Source of the DNA: Fischerella sp. PCC 9605
GTDB taxonomy: Bacteria; Cyanobacteriota; Cyanobacteriia; Cyanobacteriales; Nostocaceae
Length of the DNA stretch: 64,000 bases
Assembly (NCBI RefSeq): GCF_000517105.1
Contig: NZ_KI912150.1
Span: forward strand, 188,096 to 252,095
Direction of reading: 5' to 3'
The notes below the pieces were generated by a model. That model did no database searches, was not told the DNA's origin, and was given only the letters and a program-made list of their open reading frames with translations. Position numbers and translations under genes: made by a program. Shown in pieces: positions 34,625 through 47,162 of the stretch (position 1 is the first letter of the stretch; every line of letters begins with the position of its first letter).

Positions 34625-36540
34625 GTTGAAACTTTATCTAATCCCTATTAGGGATTGAAACAAATGTACCTGCATTCACCAAATTAAATCGGAAGTGTTG
34701 AAACTTTATCTAATCCCTATTAGGGATTGAAACAGCGAAAAAGAAAAATCTTGCCCCGTTCCAGCGTAGTTGAAACTTTATCTAATCCCTATTAGGGATT
34801 GAAACCCCTAATTCCCGAATCATTCCCCCAACGAGGTTGTTGAAACTTTATCTAATCCCTATTAGGGATTGAAACACCCATCGGAAAATCCCGTAATCGT
34901 TCGTTTCAGGGTTGAAACTTTATCTAATCCCTATTAGGGATTGAAACTGCAAGCGAAAAGCATAACAGCGGAGAAAAGGAAGTTGAAACTTTATCTAATC
35001 CCTATTAGGGATTGAAACCATTCAGTACCTTGATGGTAGAACTCGTAGGATACGTTGAAACTTTATCTAATCCCTATTAGGGATTGAAACGAGTCGCTCG
35101 CTGCCTTCCTGAGTGCCTTTAAGAAGTTGAAACTTTATCTAATCCCTATTAGGGATTGAAACATAAAATCCATGATCTGCAAAATCTCCATCAATTGTTG
35201 AAACTTTATCTAATCCCTATTAGGGATTGAAACATTCCGTACAAGCCACTTTAACCACCATCCAGGAGTTGAAACTTTATCTAATCCCTATTAGGGATTG
35301 AAACAGCCCAGAGACTACCGAGACCTTCAGACCATTAGGTTGAAACTTTATCTAATCCCTATTAGGGATTGAAACTCCTGAGGATGCCTCCCGATAGATA
35401 TATTGGTATCGTTGAAACTTTATCTAATCCCTATTAGGGATTGAAACGTGAGAAAGGAATACGGCAAAGATGCCTTCAATCCGGTTGAAACTTTATCTAA
35501 TCCCTATTAGGGATTGAAACGCACTAACCTATACGACCCCTCACATTATATTGGGGTTGAAACTTTATCTAATCCCTATTAGGGATTGAAACCAGGAACA
35601 AAAAGCCATTAGGGTAGCGAAAGCAGGTTGAAACTTTATCTAATCCCTATTAGGGATTGAAACCAGCTTAAGAGAGTATGGTATCCCCCTTAGAGGTAGA
35701 GCGTTGAAACTTTATCTAATCCCTATTAGGGATTGAAACATTTCTCCTTCGAGATGAAGGAGAATTTCATTCAGTGTTGAAACTTTATCTAATCCCTATT
35801 AGGGATTGAAACATATACTTCTAGGAAGAAGCCTACCTCCTCAAAGTTGAAACTTTATCTAATCCCTATTAGGGATTGAAACATCAACTTTTAAAAAGCT
35901 CTCTCAATCATCAGAGTTGAAACTTTATCTAATCCCTATTAGGGATTGAAACCCTGATGACTGGCCGCATTGAGGATCTGATAGTTGTTGAAACTTTATC
36001 TAATCCCTATTAGGGATTGAAACACAGCGCAAAATCAATAGTATTTTTGTTGGCAAGCGAGGCAAGTTGAAACTTTATCTAATCCCTATTAGGGATTGAA
36101 ACTTCCAAATGCCATGCCTGGATAAGCGGTTCTAAGTTGAAACTTTATCTAATCCCTATTAGGGATTGAAACAATAGGTCTGTAGTCTGTCTGCAGACTA
36201 CAGCAATGGTTGAAACTTTATCTAATCCCTATTAGGGATTGAAACAGCGGCTTTTATCGGGGTATCGGGAACGGGGTAGAAAAAGTTGAAACTTTATCTA
36301 ATCCCTATTAGGGATTGAAACCGAGGAAAGAAAGGCTTCTTCCTCGGCTTCTGGGGTAGTTGAAACTTTATCTAATCCCTATTAGGGATTGAAACGAATG
36401 ATTTATTTCTCTAAAGTGCTGAACATACGAGGTTGAAACTTTATCTAATCCCTATTAGGGATTGAAACCGTCGCTCTCTTTATTAAGTGCTTTAGTAGCA
36501 CTTGTTGAAACTTTATCTAATCCCTATTAGGGATTGAAAC
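34625..36540 (+). CRISPR. CRISPR array: 27 identical 37-nt repeats, 26 spacers
   Basis: Repeats begin GTTGAAACTTTATCT, contain the 17-nt palindrome AATCCCTATTAGGGATT and end ATTGAAAC, the 8-nt form typical of crRNA 5' handles in class 1 systems; this gives plus-strand transcription. All 27 copies read the same by eye, including the last. Spacers are 33-42 nt, mostly 33-36; longer ones start at 35664 (39), 36024 (42) and 36246 (39). No two spacers look alike and none matches another part of the window by eye. No cas gene is within the window, so subtype is unassigned. A terminator-like hairpin follows. Confidence 0.98.
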
Positions 36541-36580
36541 TTCGGGACGAAGAAGCCAATAATTGTTGTTTTTAATTGCA

Positions 36581-36628
36581 TCTGCAAGTCTCATAATCTT
36601 TGTTTAGTACAGACTTGCAGACTTTTTT
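36581..36628 (+). terminator. Terminator-like hairpin after the CRISPR array
   Basis: TCTGCAAGTCT (36581-36591) and AGACTTGCAGA (36611-36621) form an 11-bp perfect stem with a 19-nt loop, followed by CTTTTTT. It is placed 40 bp after the last repeat and agrees with plus-strand transcription of the array. Confidence 0.75.
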
Positions 36629-36710
36629 AGCCTATTTTCTCGCATGTAGCGATCGCTTAAGTAAGTGCCATTCCACCATATAAGGGTAGTAGTGTACATA
36701 ATTACTACAG

Positions 36711-37706
36711 CTACTTTTTGTTTACACGTACAGAAATAGCCGTATCAGGATTATCGCTAAATACACCATCAATTCCTAAATTAAAAAACAATTCATACTC
36801 CCCTTGAGGGTTTCCTTGCAAGTCCGGTGGCAAAAAGAAATCTTCATTTCGTAAAGTCCAAACATGAACCAATAAATTAGCCTTATGAGCATTGCTGATT
36901 AAAGATGTCGGCGACAGCAATTTACCCTCACTATCTTTAGGTAAAAGCAGGTTTTTATGAATACCGATCGCTTGAGCATATCTAGAAATTTCCCTTAACC
37001 CTTCCGCAGTTGCTAAATCCACATAAGTACGCTCATCACCACTTACCACAAAATCATAAGGTTTGCCGCTGACATTGAGCAGTTGCACTAGAGGTAAATC
37101 AGTTTTTATAGACAATTCTTGCAAATTACTAACTTCAAAACACTGGATAAAAATAGGTGCATTACTTCCCTCGTAACCATTCGCTTGCAAATTTACAACT
37201 AGAGTTTCTTCTAATGGTAATCCAATAGATTGAAAATAAGTTGGGTGCTTTGTTTCCGGATAAATACCAATAGTGCGTCCCGTTTCTACACTTTTGTGCT
37301 TGACTAAATCGATAACTTCCTGCAAAGTTGGAATTTCCCAGAGTCCATCATAGGCTGTATTTTGAGGGCGCAGTTGAGGAATTCGTTCTTTAGCTCGCAA
37401 AGTCTTAATTTCTGCTAGAGTAAAATCTTCGGTAAACCAGCCATTTTTTGCCTCTCCATCAACTACTTTGATAGTTTTACGATTAGCAAACTCTGGGCGA
37501 ATAGCAACGTCTGTTGTTGCAGAAATTTCGTTTTCGTGGCGAGCAATTAAAATACCATCTTTTGTGATAACTAAGTCTGGTTCAATAAAATCAGCCTCCA
37601 TATCAATGGCTAATTCATAAGCAGCTAATGTATGTTCTGGTCGATAGCCACTTGCGCCTCTGTGTGCAATTATAATTGGGGGTTTTTGCGTCAAAATTGT
37701 AAGCAT
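36711..37706 (-). CDS. Glycerophosphodiester phosphodiesterase
   Basis: 331 residues of the GDPD TIM-barrel family: IIAHRGASGYRPEHTLAAYELAI (catalytic His, Glu), IEPDLVITKDGILIARHEN (metal-binding Glu/Asp and second His) and IYPETKHP. It hydrolyses glycerophosphodiesters to glycerol-3-phosphate and an alcohol. No signal peptide is obvious, so it is probably cytoplasmic. It is convergent with the CRISPR array and does not share a strand with neighbours. It could contribute to lipid turnover with the fatty-acid genes, though it is 23 kb away. Confidence 0.92.
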   Translation of the reverse strand: MLTILTQKPPIIIAHRGASGYRPEHTLAAYELAIDMEADFIEPDLVITKDGILIARHENEISATTDVAIRPEFANRKTIKVVDGEAKNGWFTEDFTLAEIKTLRAKERIPQLRPQNTAYDGLWEIPTLQEVIDLVKHKSVETGRTIGIYPETKHPTYFQSIGLPLEETLVVNLQANGYEGSNAPIFIQCFEVSNLQELSIKTDLPLVQLLNVSGKPYDFVVSGDERTYVDLATAEGLREISRYAQAIGIHKNLLLPKDSEGKLLSPTSLISNAHKANLLVHVWTLRNEDFFLPPDLQGNPQGEYELFFNLGIDGVFSDNPDTAISVRVNKK

Positions 37707-40111
<2,405 letters not shown>

Positions 40112-40141
40112 TACCAAATATTTTTTACAACCTTCCTGTAT

Positions 40142-40168
40142 AGCCCGCCTCGCGGGCTTTGTTTTTTA
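40142..40168 (+). terminator. Intrinsic terminator of ligA
   Basis: AGCCCGC-CTC-GCGGGCT stem-loop followed by TTGTTTTTT, 30 bp after the ligA stop. Confidence 0.85.
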
Positions 40169-40277
40169 GTTAAAGCTGCCAGAGATTGTATCAATTTCAC
40201 AACATTTGTTGACAGCTACTAAATATTCATGTCAATTTAAATGACATGAATGTCAAGCATTAATAGGGTAAAGTCTT

Positions 40278-40748
40278 ATGCTTCATCACATCTCGATCGC
40301 TGTTGAAAATCCCCAACATGTAGCCGAAGTTTTAGCAGAACTGTGGGGTGGTCGTGCCTATCCTTTTCCCATGTACCCCAACAGCTACATCGCTTTTGCA
40401 GGGGATGCTCATGGTACAGCCATTGAAGTCTACCCACTTGGTAGCGAACTTGTTCCAGGTAGACCAGATTTACCAGATTTGCAGTTCAATCGGTCTGACT
40501 CCAAATTTAGCGCTACCCATGCCGCTATTTCTGTACCTTTAAACCAAGAACAGATTGAGCAAATTGCTGCCCGTGAGGGTTGGCAAGCTCAACTAGGCGA
40601 TCGCGGGCCATTTTTCCAAGTGGTGGAACTATGGGTTGAAAACAGCATCTTGCTTGAACTGTTAACCCCTGAAATGGCAGCGCGATACGTTGCTTTCTCC
40701 ACACCTGAGAATTGGGAAAAATTGGTATTAGCAGCAGCACCCGTGTAA
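40278..40748 (+). CDS. VOC (glyoxalase/dioxygenase-fold) family protein
   Basis: 156 residues built of two beta-alpha-beta-beta-beta units: MLHHISIAVENPQHVAEVLAELWG at the start and HAAISVPL...WVENSILLELLTPEMA later. The candidate metal ligands (His3/His4, Glu in AIEVYP, His in THAAISV, Glu in LLELL) suit the vicinal-oxygen-chelate fold. The substrate is unknown. It is followed on the same strand by a broken TetR gene, which might once have controlled it. Confidence 0.75.
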   Translation: MLHHISIAVENPQHVAEVLAELWGGRAYPFPMYPNSYIAFAGDAHGTAIEVYPLGSELVPGRPDLPDLQFNRSDSKFSATHAAISVPLNQEQIEQIAAREGWQAQLGDRGPFFQVVELWVENSILLELLTPEMAARYVAFSTPENWEKLVLAAAPV

Positions 40749-40813
40749 ATCAAAAAGCCTTCAGGAGAAGACAAATGCGACAATAAGATGAAATTTATTT
40801 TAGAATTGATTTC

Positions 40814-41458
40814 ATGAAAGCTGACATAAATGATCAAGAACAATCAGCTCCTCCAAAGCGCACTTACAACAGCCAACTTCGCAAAAAGCAAGCCTCCCAA
40901 ACGCGCAATCTGATCCTGAAGGCATTAGCAGAACAATTAGTTATTGACGGTTAGGATTTTGCGATCGCCGATGCAGCTCAACGTGCTGGGGTATCTCCCC
41001 GCACAATTTATCGTTATTTTCCCAATAGAGATGCACTGTTGGAAGCTTTGGGACTATGGGTAGACGAACAATTGGGAGATCCTCCTTACCCCAGTTCTCC
41101 GGCTGATATTGCGGATATGGTAGAACAAGTCTTCCCTAAGTTTGATGAACAGGCTATGCTAGTGCAGGCTTTGCTGTTATCAGAATTGGGCAAGTCAGTG
41201 CGATCGCGACTACGCATCAAACGGCGAGAGTCTGTGGCGCGATCGCTACAGCCAGTTGTTGAACACTTGGATGCAGCCCAAGCAAAAGCAATATGTGCTG
41301 TTATCCAACACCTGGCAAGTGCAGAAATGTGGAATGTGATGAAAGATGAATATGGGTTAGATGGTAAAGAATCAGCTAAGGCAGTTGCTTGGGTTGTCCG
41401 CACACTGATAGCAGAGTTACAAAGCCAGCAGAAAGGAGGAGTTGGGGAGATGGGGTGA
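40814..41458 (+). pseudogene. TetR-family regulator interrupted by an in-frame stop
   Basis: From ATG 40814 the frame encodes a TetR-type protein. Codon 47 is TAG (40952-40954), inside the first helices of the DNA-binding domain between ...QLVIDG and DFAIADAAQRAGVSPRTIYRYFPNRDALL. No frameshift is needed; changing this one codon gives a full 214-residue protein with a normal HTH and C-terminal ligand domain. The downstream part alone lacks helix 1, so it should not bind DNA properly. Sequencing error or readthrough remain possible. Confidence 0.85.
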
Positions 41459-41530
41459 TGGGGGGATGGGGAGATGGAGGGATAGGGAGAAAGAAGAATT
41501 CTTTTCTCTCCCACTCTCCCACTCTCAAGA
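41443..41530. repeat. GGGGAGATGG / CTCCCACTCTCCCAC repeat arms
   Basis: G-rich arm GGGGAGATGGGGTGATGGGG, core AGAAAGAAGAATTCTTTTCT, then C-rich arm CTCCCACTCTCCCACTCTC. Same architecture as the other hairpin-type intergenic repeats; it begins within the end of the tetR pseudogene frame. Confidence 0.85.
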
Positions 41531-41669
41531 ACTCTCCCTTGTCTCCGACGTTCTAGGTAATCGAAAAAAATTTAGCTTCCTCCATTCGGGTGAACCTATG
41601 GGGTGATGTGCTGATGTTACCGCTTGTTGTAGTATGTTTGTAGTTTGTTGATGCTAGGCGGTAGGTGCT

Positions 41670-42845
41670 ATGACACCTGAATATGAATACAGCAGGCTTG
41701 CCAATGCAGAAGATATAAAACGACTGGGGGAAATCCTCAACCAGTGTTTTGTTGGTACACCCGGAGACGAGGAAATCTACATCAACTCTATTGGTGTAGA
41801 AAATTTCCGTATCCTTCATCAAAAAGGACAAATAGCTGGTGGACTAGCAATTATCCCGATGAGTCAGTGGTGGGGTAGTCAGCCTGTACCGATGGGGGGG
41901 ATTGCCGCAGTTGGCATAGCTCCAGAGTATCGTGGTACAGGAGCTGCGATCGCGATGATGCAACACACCCTCAAGGAACTCCATGCTAAGGGTGTACCCA
42001 TCTCCGTTCTTTTTCCAGCCACACAACGCCTGTACCGCAAAGCCGGATATGAACAGGCAGGGAACTTTTGCACTTGGGAAATTCCTTGTGACACTATCCA
42101 AACCAGAGAACAACTACTCCCTGTTGTGCGTGTTCCGTTTACTTTTGAAGTCTTTAGTAAACTTTATCAGCAACAAGCAAGAATTAATAATGGACATCTA
42201 GACCGACATCAAGCGATCTGGGAAAGAATCACCCAACCAGATGAGAAAGAAGCTATCTACATTTATCAGATTGGTTCAAAAAACCAACCCGAAGGTTATA
42301 TCATCTTCAGCCAACATCGCATAGAAGATAGTTCTGTTCTAAGAATCAAAGATTGGGTAATTCTCACAACCGCTGCGGCACAATCTTTCTGGAGTTTTAT
42401 AGCCAGTCATCGATCGCAAATAGACAAGGTGCGGTGGAGAAGCTCTACTATTGATTCCCTGACTTTACTGCTGCCAGAACAAACTGCCAAGATCAAATCA
42501 ACAATGCGCTGGATGCTGCGCGTTATAGATGTAGTCAAGGGGCTAGAAAAGCGGGGTTATCCACCAGAAATACAAGCCGAACTCCATCTCAAAATTCAAG
42601 ATAACCTGTTAGCTGAAAATAATGGTAGGTTTATACTTTCTGTTGCTAACGGACGTGGTGAAGTCAAAAGCGGTGGCAAAGGCGAGTTGCATCTAGATAT
42701 CAAAGGACTCGCACCCCTCTACACAGGCTTATTTACGCCTCAGCAATTACAGTTAGCAGGAAAATTGGATGCTACAGAAGCAGCTCTCTGGGCAGCTACG
42801 CAAATATTTACAGGTGCATCTCCTTGGATGCCGGATTTCTTCTAA
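41670..42845 (+). CDS. Eis-like GNAT N-acetyltransferase
   Basis: 391 residues in the Eis layout: an N-terminal GNAT domain with IAAVGIAPEYRGTGAAIAMMQ (acetyl-CoA-binding R/Q-x-x-G-x-G/A), a second GNAT-like domain and an SCP2-like C-terminal domain (GKGELHLDIKGLAPLYTG...), ending in the carboxylate used in catalysis (DFF). Eis proteins acetylate amines such as aminoglycosides or lysine side chains. The physiological substrate in cyanobacteria is unknown. Confidence 0.88.
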   Translation: MTPEYEYSRLANAEDIKRLGEILNQCFVGTPGDEEIYINSIGVENFRILHQKGQIAGGLAIIPMSQWWGSQPVPMGGIAAVGIAPEYRGTGAAIAMMQHTLKELHAKGVPISVLFPATQRLYRKAGYEQAGNFCTWEIPCDTIQTREQLLPVVRVPFTFEVFSKLYQQQARINNGHLDRHQAIWERITQPDEKEAIYIYQIGSKNQPEGYIIFSQHRIEDSSVLRIKDWVILTTAAAQSFWSFIASHRSQIDKVRWRSSTIDSLTLLLPEQTAKIKSTMRWMLRVIDVVKGLEKRGYPPEIQAELHLKIQDNLLAENNGRFILSVANGRGEVKSGGKGELHLDIKGLAPLYTGLFTPQQLQLAGKLDATEAALWAATQIFTGASPWMPDFF

Positions 42846-42846
42846 A

Positions 42847-43127
42847 TGTTGTTTGTTGTTTGTTGATTTTTGTTAGTTGTTTGGTAATTGTTCCAGCCAA
42901 CCCTCCGGGTACTCTACGAGAAGCCGCCCTGATGGGCGTCTACGCCAGTTGTACCCTGCGGGAAGCCGCGCTGCGCGCGTCTACATGGGGGAAACCACGG
43001 CAGGTGCTACAACGCTTGGTACCCCCGCAACACACTGCCTCCCCAAGACCGCACTGGCTCACCACCAACAAAGAACAAATCCGTTGTTTGTTGTTCGGAC
43101 TACCAACCACCAACAACTACCATTGAC
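42847..43127. repeat. Composite intergenic repeat cluster
   Basis: GTTTGTTGTTTGTTG arm (42847), three GGGAAGCCGC...GCGTCTAC-type palindromic repeats (42905-42990), then CACCAACAAAG and CCACCAACAAC arm (43060-43120). Open frames here are translations of repeats. Confidence 0.85.
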
Positions 43128-43129
43128 CA

Positions 43130-44149
43130 ATGACTAAAATCCATCAAACTTCCGATCGCTGGCGTCTAGGGTTAGCATTATCGCTATTGACCGTTTTCTT
43201 GTGGGGAATTCTACCGATTGCCTTAACAGTGACATTACGTCAAGTAGATGTATACACTGTCACTTGGTTTCGTTTTTTGATTTCGTTTGTTTTGCTAGCA
43301 ATTTATTTGGGCACGCAAGGGAAATTACCGACACTAAGACAGTTGCGTTCTACGTCTTGGAAATTATTAGCGATCGCCACAATTTTCTTAGCTAGTAATT
43401 ACATTCTTTACCTCCAGGGTTTAGCATTAACCTCACCCTCGAATGCTCAAGTAATCATCCAGCTAGCGCCTTTGCTCATGGGTTTTGGAGGTTTAGTAAT
43501 TTTTCGGGAGCATTATACACTGCGTCAGTGGTTTGGCGTAGGTGTTCTGACTGTTGGTTTTATCTTATTTTTTCACGAGCAACTTTTTCAATCTTTCGTA
43601 GAAATTTCCCAGTATACAAATTCGTCTAGCATACATCTGGCTACACTAGCAAAATATTTGTCCTTATTTAATGCTCTAGGGATTACCCTGAATGCATCCA
43701 ATCAATATTTACTGGGAAGCAGTTTAATTGTACTAGCAGCAGCTACATGGGCAGTTTACGCTTTAGCACAAAAACAGTTGTTGCAATCTTTATCTTCTGC
43801 CAATATCATGCTGATAATTTATGGAGGATGTACTTTATTTTTCTCGCTTGTTGCTAATCCCAAAATAATTTTATCACTTGATTTATTACATTTTGGAATG
43901 TTGATTTTTTGTGCTTTAAATACTTTAATTGCCTATGGTGCTTTTGCTGAATCTCTACAACACTGGGAGGCATCACGAGTCAGCGCAGTCTTGGCTTCCA
44001 CTCCCATAGTTACTTTATTATCAGTTGGAATTATATCAGTAATAGTACCGAACTTAATATCACCAGAAAAAATCAATTTCATAGGAATTTTGGGGGCAAT
44101 TTTAGTTGCAACTGGTTCGGTGGCGATCGCCTTAGGTAAACACTCGTAA
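43130..44149 (+). CDS. DMT-superfamily (EamA) transporter
   Basis: 339 residues with about ten transmembrane helices in two EamA repeats: FLWGILPIALTVTLRQVDVYTVTWFRF, LASNYILYLQGLALTSPSNAQVIIQLAPL and later AYGAFAESLQHWEASRVSAVLASTPIVTLL. This family exports metabolites or amino acids; the substrate is not predictable. It contains a loop of about 45 residues between the repeats. Confidence 0.88.
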   Translation: MTKIHQTSDRWRLGLALSLLTVFLWGILPIALTVTLRQVDVYTVTWFRFLISFVLLAIYLGTQGKLPTLRQLRSTSWKLLAIATIFLASNYILYLQGLALTSPSNAQVIIQLAPLLMGFGGLVIFREHYTLRQWFGVGVLTVGFILFFHEQLFQSFVEISQYTNSSSIHLATLAKYLSLFNALGITLNASNQYLLGSSLIVLAAATWAVYALAQKQLLQSLSSANIMLIIYGGCTLFFSLVANPKIILSLDLLHFGMLIFCALNTLIAYGAFAESLQHWEASRVSAVLASTPIVTLLSVGIISVIVPNLISPEKINFIGILGAILVATGSVAIALGKHS

Positions 44150-44474
44150 AAAAATAATTTTTTAAGTAATTTTACTGCTGATTTAATCAAGTTAATAGCA
44201 CTCTAATATTAGTTTTAAAAATACGGAAGCGCATGTTTTTTTTATCTGTTATGATGTCATGGTTAGCACAAGCTAATTGATTGATTGGCAACCAGATAAG
44301 TAATTCATCTTACCTGGTAGAACCTGTTGAGATTCAATTTTGAATTTCTGGGCAAGAGAAAAAATCCAAAAAATACAATACATTTGAGGCGCATCACACG
44401 AACCAAATCTAGGGTGTAGGAGTAACTACCACAGCACACGCCTTTTCAACAACATCACTGTGTATAGTTGAACG
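44150..44474. other. AT-rich intergenic region
   Basis: No gene seen. ACCAGATAAG (44291) and CTTACCTGGT (44309) form a near-perfect stem with an 8-nt loop and no T-tract. Functional meaning is unclear. Confidence 0.5.
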
Positions 44475-46139
44475 ATGAACAGCTTGTTTGGTAAGTGGGC
44501 TAGCACCCTGAGAAAAAATTGGTTGTTGCTGCTTCTCTCAACGGTGCTACCAACATTTGGGTTGAGCTATTCTGCCCTTACAGCACAGCGTATCTATGCG
44601 TCTTATTCAGCCTTAGAACGTTCTGTTTCCGTTACAGCTTTAGAAAACTTCGCCAAAAACGGTGTAGTTGATGAAGAATTGGCGGTTTACACACAATTTT
44701 TGAAACCAGGACAGCTTCAGGAGTTGCGACGGACACTACTCAGTCCGATTAAAGTTGATCCGGTAGCAGTTTCACAATTCCTCTATACCCCGCAAGGAGA
44801 ATTTTTGCTGCGGCGCTTGACAGAAGTGATTAGGACTGAATCTCGCCAACCAGAAGCAGGATTTCATGCTTTGCGAGCGGCTTTGATTCTAGCAGCAAAG
44901 GAGCCAGAAGGCTTAACGCTATTGAATTTAGTGCGTAAATATCCCAACTCCAGCATTCACATTGATTTGACACGTACTTTAGGAATAGCAGCCGAACTGC
45001 AAAAAATGGTCAATGAAACCAACCGTGCTGTCGCAGCAGTTTTCCAAAAGTCAATAAAAGAAACCGCTACTATTCCAGCATCATTGAATCTTTCTCAATT
45101 GCCAGATTTACGGCGTCAAGGAAGATTTGTAGCAAAAAAAATGCAGTTGAAGTATTTTGACGGCGCACCGGGACGGGGACGACTTTTATTGACTGATATT
45201 TACCTGCCTAACACCCGTACTAAAGTACCTGTAATCGTGATTTCTCATGGATTAGGTACAGACAGCAGTAACTTTCAATACTTAGCCAATTATCTAGCTT
45301 CCTACGGTTTGGCTGTCGTCGTTCCTAACCATCCGGGTAGCGATAGTAAACAATTGCGATCGCTATTAAATGGCAGTGCTAGTGAGATAGCACAACCGGA
45401 AGAATTTTACAACCGACCTTTGGATATAAAATACATACTAAATCAGCTAGAGGCTGATTCACGACTCAAAAACCGACTAAATTTACAACAAGTAGGAGTA
45501 TTTGGTCAATCATTAGGTGGTTACACAGCTTTAGCCTTAGCTGGTGCAAAAATTAACTTTGAGCAACTAAATAAAGACTGTAATCAACAGGCGCTTAAAC
45601 AAAACTGGAATATGTCTTTGTTACTTCAGTGTCGCGCGGTGGATTTGTATGGCAAGGATTATAACTTGCGGGATGAGCGAGTCAAAGCTGTAATAGCAGT
45701 TAACCCAATTACTAGTAGCATCTTTGGAGAAACAGGCTTAAGCAAGATCAAAACTCCAGTCATGATTGTCGCCGGCACTGATGATACGATCGCACCAGCT
45801 TTATACGAACAAATTCAGCCTTTCTCCTGGATTAATAATTCACAAAAGTATCTTGTTCTGATGGCTGGGGGGACACACTTTTCTGTCATTGGTGAGACTA
45901 AAAATAGACAGAACCAGGTAGCATTACCTTCGGATTTAGTAGGGGATAATCCAACCCTGGCGCGTCGTTATATAAATACTTTGAGCTTGCCTTTCTTTGC
46001 AACTTATGTAGGCGAAATGTCAAAATATTCTCCCTACCTTAACGCCGCCTATGCTAGATCTATTTCGAGTCAGACTATGGGTTTGAGTCTCATCCAGTCT
46101 TTAACTCCAACCGAATTGGCACGAGCCACAGCAAAGTGA
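44475..46139 (+). CDS. DUF1400-containing alpha/beta hydrolase
   Basis: 554 residues: a signal/transmembrane segment (about 18-40), a cyanobacteria-specific DUF1400 domain (about 40-150, with YASYSALERSVSV and LENFAKNG) and an alpha/beta-hydrolase domain with VISHGLGTDSSNF, nucleophile Ser in VFGQSLGGY, Asp in AGTDDTIAP and His in AGGTHFSV. It is probably an exported esterase or lipase. An insert with two Cys (NKDCNQQ...LLQCRAV) in the cap region is common in this family. Confidence 0.9.
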   Translation: MNSLFGKWASTLRKNWLLLLLSTVLPTFGLSYSALTAQRIYASYSALERSVSVTALENFAKNGVVDEELAVYTQFLKPGQLQELRRTLLSPIKVDPVAVSQFLYTPQGEFLLRRLTEVIRTESRQPEAGFHALRAALILAAKEPEGLTLLNLVRKYPNSSIHIDLTRTLGIAAELQKMVNETNRAVAAVFQKSIKETATIPASLNLSQLPDLRRQGRFVAKKMQLKYFDGAPGRGRLLLTDIYLPNTRTKVPVIVISHGLGTDSSNFQYLANYLASYGLAVVVPNHPGSDSKQLRSLLNGSASEIAQPEEFYNRPLDIKYILNQLEADSRLKNRLNLQQVGVFGQSLGGYTALALAGAKINFEQLNKDCNQQALKQNWNMSLLLQCRAVDLYGKDYNLRDERVKAVIAVNPITSSIFGETGLSKIKTPVMIVAGTDDTIAPALYEQIQPFSWINNSQKYLVLMAGGTHFSVIGETKNRQNQVALPSDLVGDNPTLARRYINTLSLPFFATYVGEMSKYSPYLNAAYARSISSQTMGLSLIQSLTPTELARATAK

Positions 46140-46149
46140 TTATTTATGT

Positions 46150-46230
46150 TATTTTCACCTTTGTGTCTTAGTGTCTTTGTGGTTTAAGAAAGATTTTTTC
46201 ACCACCAAGGCACAAAGCCACCAAGCAACA
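46150..46230. repeat. CTTTGTGTCTTAGTG hairpin repeat
   Basis: CTTTGTGTCTTAGTGTCTTTG and CACCACCAAGGCACAAAGCC arms flank AAGAAAGATTTTTT. Same family as 11354 and 30551. Confidence 0.82.
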
Positions 46231-46249
46231 TCTAGTTTCATAATTTATT

Positions 46250-47122
46250 GTGTTTGGTTTCCTCAACCTCAACAAACCATTTGGCTGGACTTCCCACGAC
46301 TGCGTAGCGAAGACACGAAAGCTTTTGCGCCTTAAGCGGGTAGGACACGCTGGCACTTTAGATCCAGCTGCTACGGGAGTGTTACCAATCGCACTTGGTA
46401 AAGCAACTCGTCTTTTACAGTATCTTCCTGGAGAAAAGGCATATAAAGCAACAATTCGCTTGGGTGTACGTACTACAACCGATGATTTGCAAGGGGAAAT
46501 CATCACGCAACAGCCAGTGACAGGATTAACTTTAGAAACAGTAAAAACCGCGCTGCAAAAATTTGAGGGCAAAATAGAGCAAATTCCACCGAGTTACAGT
46601 GCCATTCAAGTACAAGGAAAGCGCCTATACGATTTAGCACGTAAAGGTGAAACAGTGGAAGCGCCTGTGCGAACGGTAGAAGTATTGAAGATGGAAATTT
46701 TAGATTGGCGAGAGGGGGAATTTCCCGAAGTGGATGTATTTATAGCCTGTGGTACGGGAACATATATAAGAGCGATCGCTCGTGATTTGGGTACAGTTTT
46801 AGAAACTGGTGGTACTCTCGTCGCTTTGCAACGCACTGCTAGTAGTGGGTTTAATTTAGCAGATAGCCTCACTTTTGCTGACTTAGAAGCACAACTGCAA
46901 GCTGGAACTTTTCAACCCCTTCCCCCCGATGCAGCTTTACAGCATTTGCCATTTGTTAGCTTATCAGCAACAGCTGCTCAAAAATGGTGTCAAGGTCAGC
47001 GAATTACTGAGCAAGATAATTCTTCTGCGGAGATTTTACGAGTTTACGCTGAAGACGAGCGCTTTTTGGGTATCGGAAAATCAAATGGTGATGTGTTAAT
47101 TCCTACACTCGTTTTAATATAA
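46250..47122 (+). CDS. truB: tRNA pseudouridine(55) synthase TruB
   Basis: 290 residues. [18 protein letters not shown] at the start, the catalytic [23 protein letters not shown] motif with the active-site Asp, [18 protein letters not shown], and [12 protein letters not shown]. It makes pseudouridine 55 in the T-loop of tRNAs. The start is GTG at 46250, supported by alignment of [10 protein letters not shown] to the family start. The C-terminal region is slightly longer than bacterial minimum and holds a PUA-like part. Confidence 0.94.
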   Translation: MFGFLNLNKPFGWTSHDCVAKTRKLLRLKRVGHAGTLDPAATGVLPIALGKATRLLQYLPGEKAYKATIRLGVRTTTDDLQGEIITQQPVTGLTLETVKTALQKFEGKIEQIPPSYSAIQVQGKRLYDLARKGETVEAPVRTVEVLKMEILDWREGEFPEVDVFIACGTGTYIRAIARDLGTVLETGGTLVALQRTASSGFNLADSLTFADLEAQLQAGTFQPLPPDAALQHLPFVSLSATAAQKWCQGQRITEQDNSSAEILRVYAEDERFLGIGKSNGDVLIPTLVLI

Positions 47123-47162
47123 TGTGCCTTTAAGTTGCGTGTTTACTTGTCAGGGTTGTCCT

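Noticed and set aside
34625-36540. Self-targeting spacers
   Set aside because: By-eye comparison found no spacer matching other parts of the window beyond about 10 bases.
42824-43137. Two ORFs between the Eis-like and DMT genes
   Set aside because: Built entirely from dispersed repeats.
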